DNA of 5,615 nucleotides, from assembly GCA_964613585.1 (NCBI GenBank), contig CAZTHL010000148.1:1-5615 (forward strand), given 5' to 3'. The notes below the pieces were generated by a model, which was not told the DNA's origin, ran no database searches, and saw nothing but the letters and a program-made list of their open reading frames with translations. A program made the position numbers and the translations under genes. Positions 4,745 to 5,615 of the stretch are shown here, piece after piece. The first letter of the stretch is position 1. Each line of letters begins with the position of its first letter. This stretch comes from CAZTHL01 sp964613585. Lineage in GTDB: Bacteria; Pseudomonadota; Alphaproteobacteria; DSM-16000; Inquilinaceae.

Positions 4745-5203
4745 ATGAACCCCGCGGTTCTGAAGGAAGCCGAACTGGTTATGCCGACCGACAAGGAATC
4801 GGCGCTAGCGGCGGAGACGGGTCGTCAAATTGCGGCCGTCATCAACGGCGCAGAGACCGTACGGGCGCATTTTGGCCCGAAGGGCGCGGCAGCTGTAGAG
4901 TTGCCGACCGCAGCCGTGCGGCTACTCCTCGACATTCTTGAGCAGATGGCGCGCGGCAATGCGGTGACGCTTATGCCGGTCCACGCCGAGCTGACGACGC
5001 AGCAAGCGGCCGACTTGCTCAACGTCTCGCGGACGCATCTCGTGCAGCTTCTTGACGAGGCGAAAATTCCACACCGGAAAGTTGGCACGCACCGACGAGT
5101 GCGGGCCGAAGAGGTTCTTTCCTACCGGCGCGAGACGGAAAGGGCGCGTCGAAAGGCGCTCGACGAACTGACTGAGCTCGATGAAGAGCTTGGCCTTCAA
5201 TAG
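4745..5203 (+). CDS. excisionase-like HTH antitoxin, VapB50 type
   Basis: The 152-residue protein is the likely antitoxin of the pair: it should bind and neutralise the PIN toxin encoded next and repress the operon. Residues about 83-127 form an excisionase/MerR-like DNA-binding domain (HTH_17 type): LTTQQAADLLNVSRTHLVQL is the helix-turn-helix, and IPHRKVGTHRRVRAEEVLSY is the family's characteristic wing and following helix. The charged C-terminal helix (RRETERARRKALDELTELDE) is the likely toxin-binding part. The first 80 residues are less conserved in character and mostly helical. The start at 4745 has an excellent ribosome binding site, AAAGGAG, seven bases before it. Codon use is plainly less GC-biased than in the debranching gene, fitting horizontal transfer. 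Three bases separate its stop from the toxin start. An actual phage-type excisionase is less likely because no integrase is present and a PIN gene follows. Confidence 0.85.
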   Translation: MNPAVLKEAELVMPTDKESALAAETGRQIAAVINGAETVRAHFGPKGAAAVELPTAAVRLLLDILEQMARGNAVTLMPVHAELTTQQAADLLNVSRTHLVQLLDEAKIPHRKVGTHRRVRAEEVLSYRRETERARRKALDELTELDEELGLQ

Positions 5204-5206
5204 CGC

Positions 5207-5615
5207 ATGGATCGGTTCACTGCGTTTCTGGACGCCAATGTCATTTACCCGGCCGGCCTTCGAGACATGCTTCTGCGGCTCGCCGACCGAAATCTCTATC
5301 GCGCTCGCTGGAGCGCTATGGTCCATGAAGAATGGATGCGGAACGTGCTGAATGACCGGTCCGACCTCAACTTCGATCAGCTCCAGCGAACTAGGGAGAC
5401 AATGGATCGGCATTTCCCTGACGCGCTGGTCGTGGGCTTCGAACCACTGATAGATGGCTTAAGTCTTCCCGATCCAGACGATCGACACGTTCTGGCAGCC
5501 GCCATCAGGGGGCGAGCCGATGTGATCGTCATGCAGAACTTGAAGGATTTCCCGCAGGACGGGCTCGATCCCTACGAGATTGAAGCCCAGCACCCAGACG
5601 AATTTGCCCTCAGCC
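5207..5615 (+). CDS. PIN-domain ribonuclease toxin, VapC50 type (3' end beyond window)
   Basis: The visible 136 residues are most of a PIN-domain (PIN_3 type) toxin, a metal-dependent endoribonuclease that would block growth by cutting RNA when not held by its antitoxin. Acidic active-site residues are present: D9 in FLDANVIYP, E41/E42 in VHEEWMRN, D89-D92 in LPDPDDRHVLAAAI, and D114 in NLKDFP. The DPDDRHVLAAA and NLKDFP motifs are typical of the VapC50 branch, which pairs with excisionase-like antitoxins, as here. The gene is cut by the window end; relatives are longer, with a C-terminal extension. The ATG at 5207 is the only reasonable start. It has no clear ribosome binding site (GAAGAG is 18 bases away), so translation is probably coupled to the antitoxin gene. 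Both genes lie in the same frame, separated by TAG and one codon. Confidence 0.88.
   Translation, partial: MDRFTAFLDANVIYPAGLRDMLLRLADRNLYRARWSAMVHEEWMRNVLNDRSDLNFDQLQRTRETMDRHFPDALVVGFEPLIDGLSLPDPDDRHVLAAAIRGRADVIVMQNLKDFPQDGLDPYEIEAQHPDEFALS

Noticed and set aside
4548..4748. A 66-codon plus-strand frame whose stop overlaps the antitoxin ATG, ending in a hydrophobic stretch (FALFVAFVSFVSYVGLV)
   Set aside because: The hydrophobic part is simply the translation of the 9-bp repeat, the frame lacks a ribosome binding site, and it overlaps the DUF932 start on the other strand. A leader peptide cannot be fully excluded, but the ATGA overlap is most likely chance.
4745..5203. Reading the helix-turn-helix protein as a phage excisionase
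   Set aside because: The fold is excisionase-like, but no integrase or attachment site is present and a PIN toxin follows three bases later. The antitoxin role fits better.
4922..5413. A 163-codon minus-strand frame opposite the toxin-antitoxin genes
   Set aside because: It is fully antisense to two genes with clear family motifs and shows no domain pattern of its own.

Overview
The window reads as chromosomal DNA of a very GC-rich bacterium. Strongly G/C-biased third codon positions, a bacterial GH133-type debranching enzyme, a DUF932 remnant of the kind common on alphaproteobacterial mobile DNA, and a CtrA-box-like site together suggest an alphaproteobacterium, perhaps Rhodospirillales. 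That placement is inference; no rRNA or other marker gene is present.

Layout, left to right. Positions 1-329 hold no convincing gene. Two small minus-strand genes follow as a likely operon: a two-helix membrane protein (1021 to 659) and a 94-residue soluble charged protein (614 to 330), separated by a perfect 13-bp tandem duplication. Positions 1022-1422 are GC-rich non-coding sequence with a possible CtrA site near 1105-1121. A small orphan minus-strand gene (1784 to 1551) ends at a long terminator hairpin (1423-1454). An intergenic region of nearly 400 bases with a marked AT-richer patch (about 1935-2056) separates it from the one large gene, a plus-strand glycogen debranching enzyme (2172-4298), which carries an unusual Gly/Ala-rich insert just before its catalytic domain.

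Beyond 4298 the character changes. There is an 18-bp perfect tandem repeat, a stretch resembling a dispersed intergenic repeat, and then the first 47 codons of a DUF932 gene on the minus strand, cut off where that repeat begins. Base composition is less GC-rich from about 4430 to the window end. Divergent from the DUF932 remnant is a two-gene toxin-antitoxin operon: an excisionase-like helix-turn-helix antitoxin (4745-5203) and a PIN-domain ribonuclease toxin of the VapC50 kind (5207 to beyond 5615). This right-hand part looks like the edge of a decayed, horizontally acquired segment sitting next to the debranching gene.

How the genes work together: the debranching enzyme would remove alpha-1,6 branch points from storage glycogen and appears to act as a single-gene unit here. 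The toxin and antitoxin form a closed regulatory pair, and a four-copy 9-bp repeat directly before the antitoxin gene is a good candidate for the operator it binds. The most notable points are the truncated DUF932 gene and its junction, the repeat operator, the fact that antitoxin and toxin lie in one reading frame separated only by an amber codon and one sense codon, and the repeat-built linker inside the debranching enzyme. I did not find a clearly new multi-gene system.
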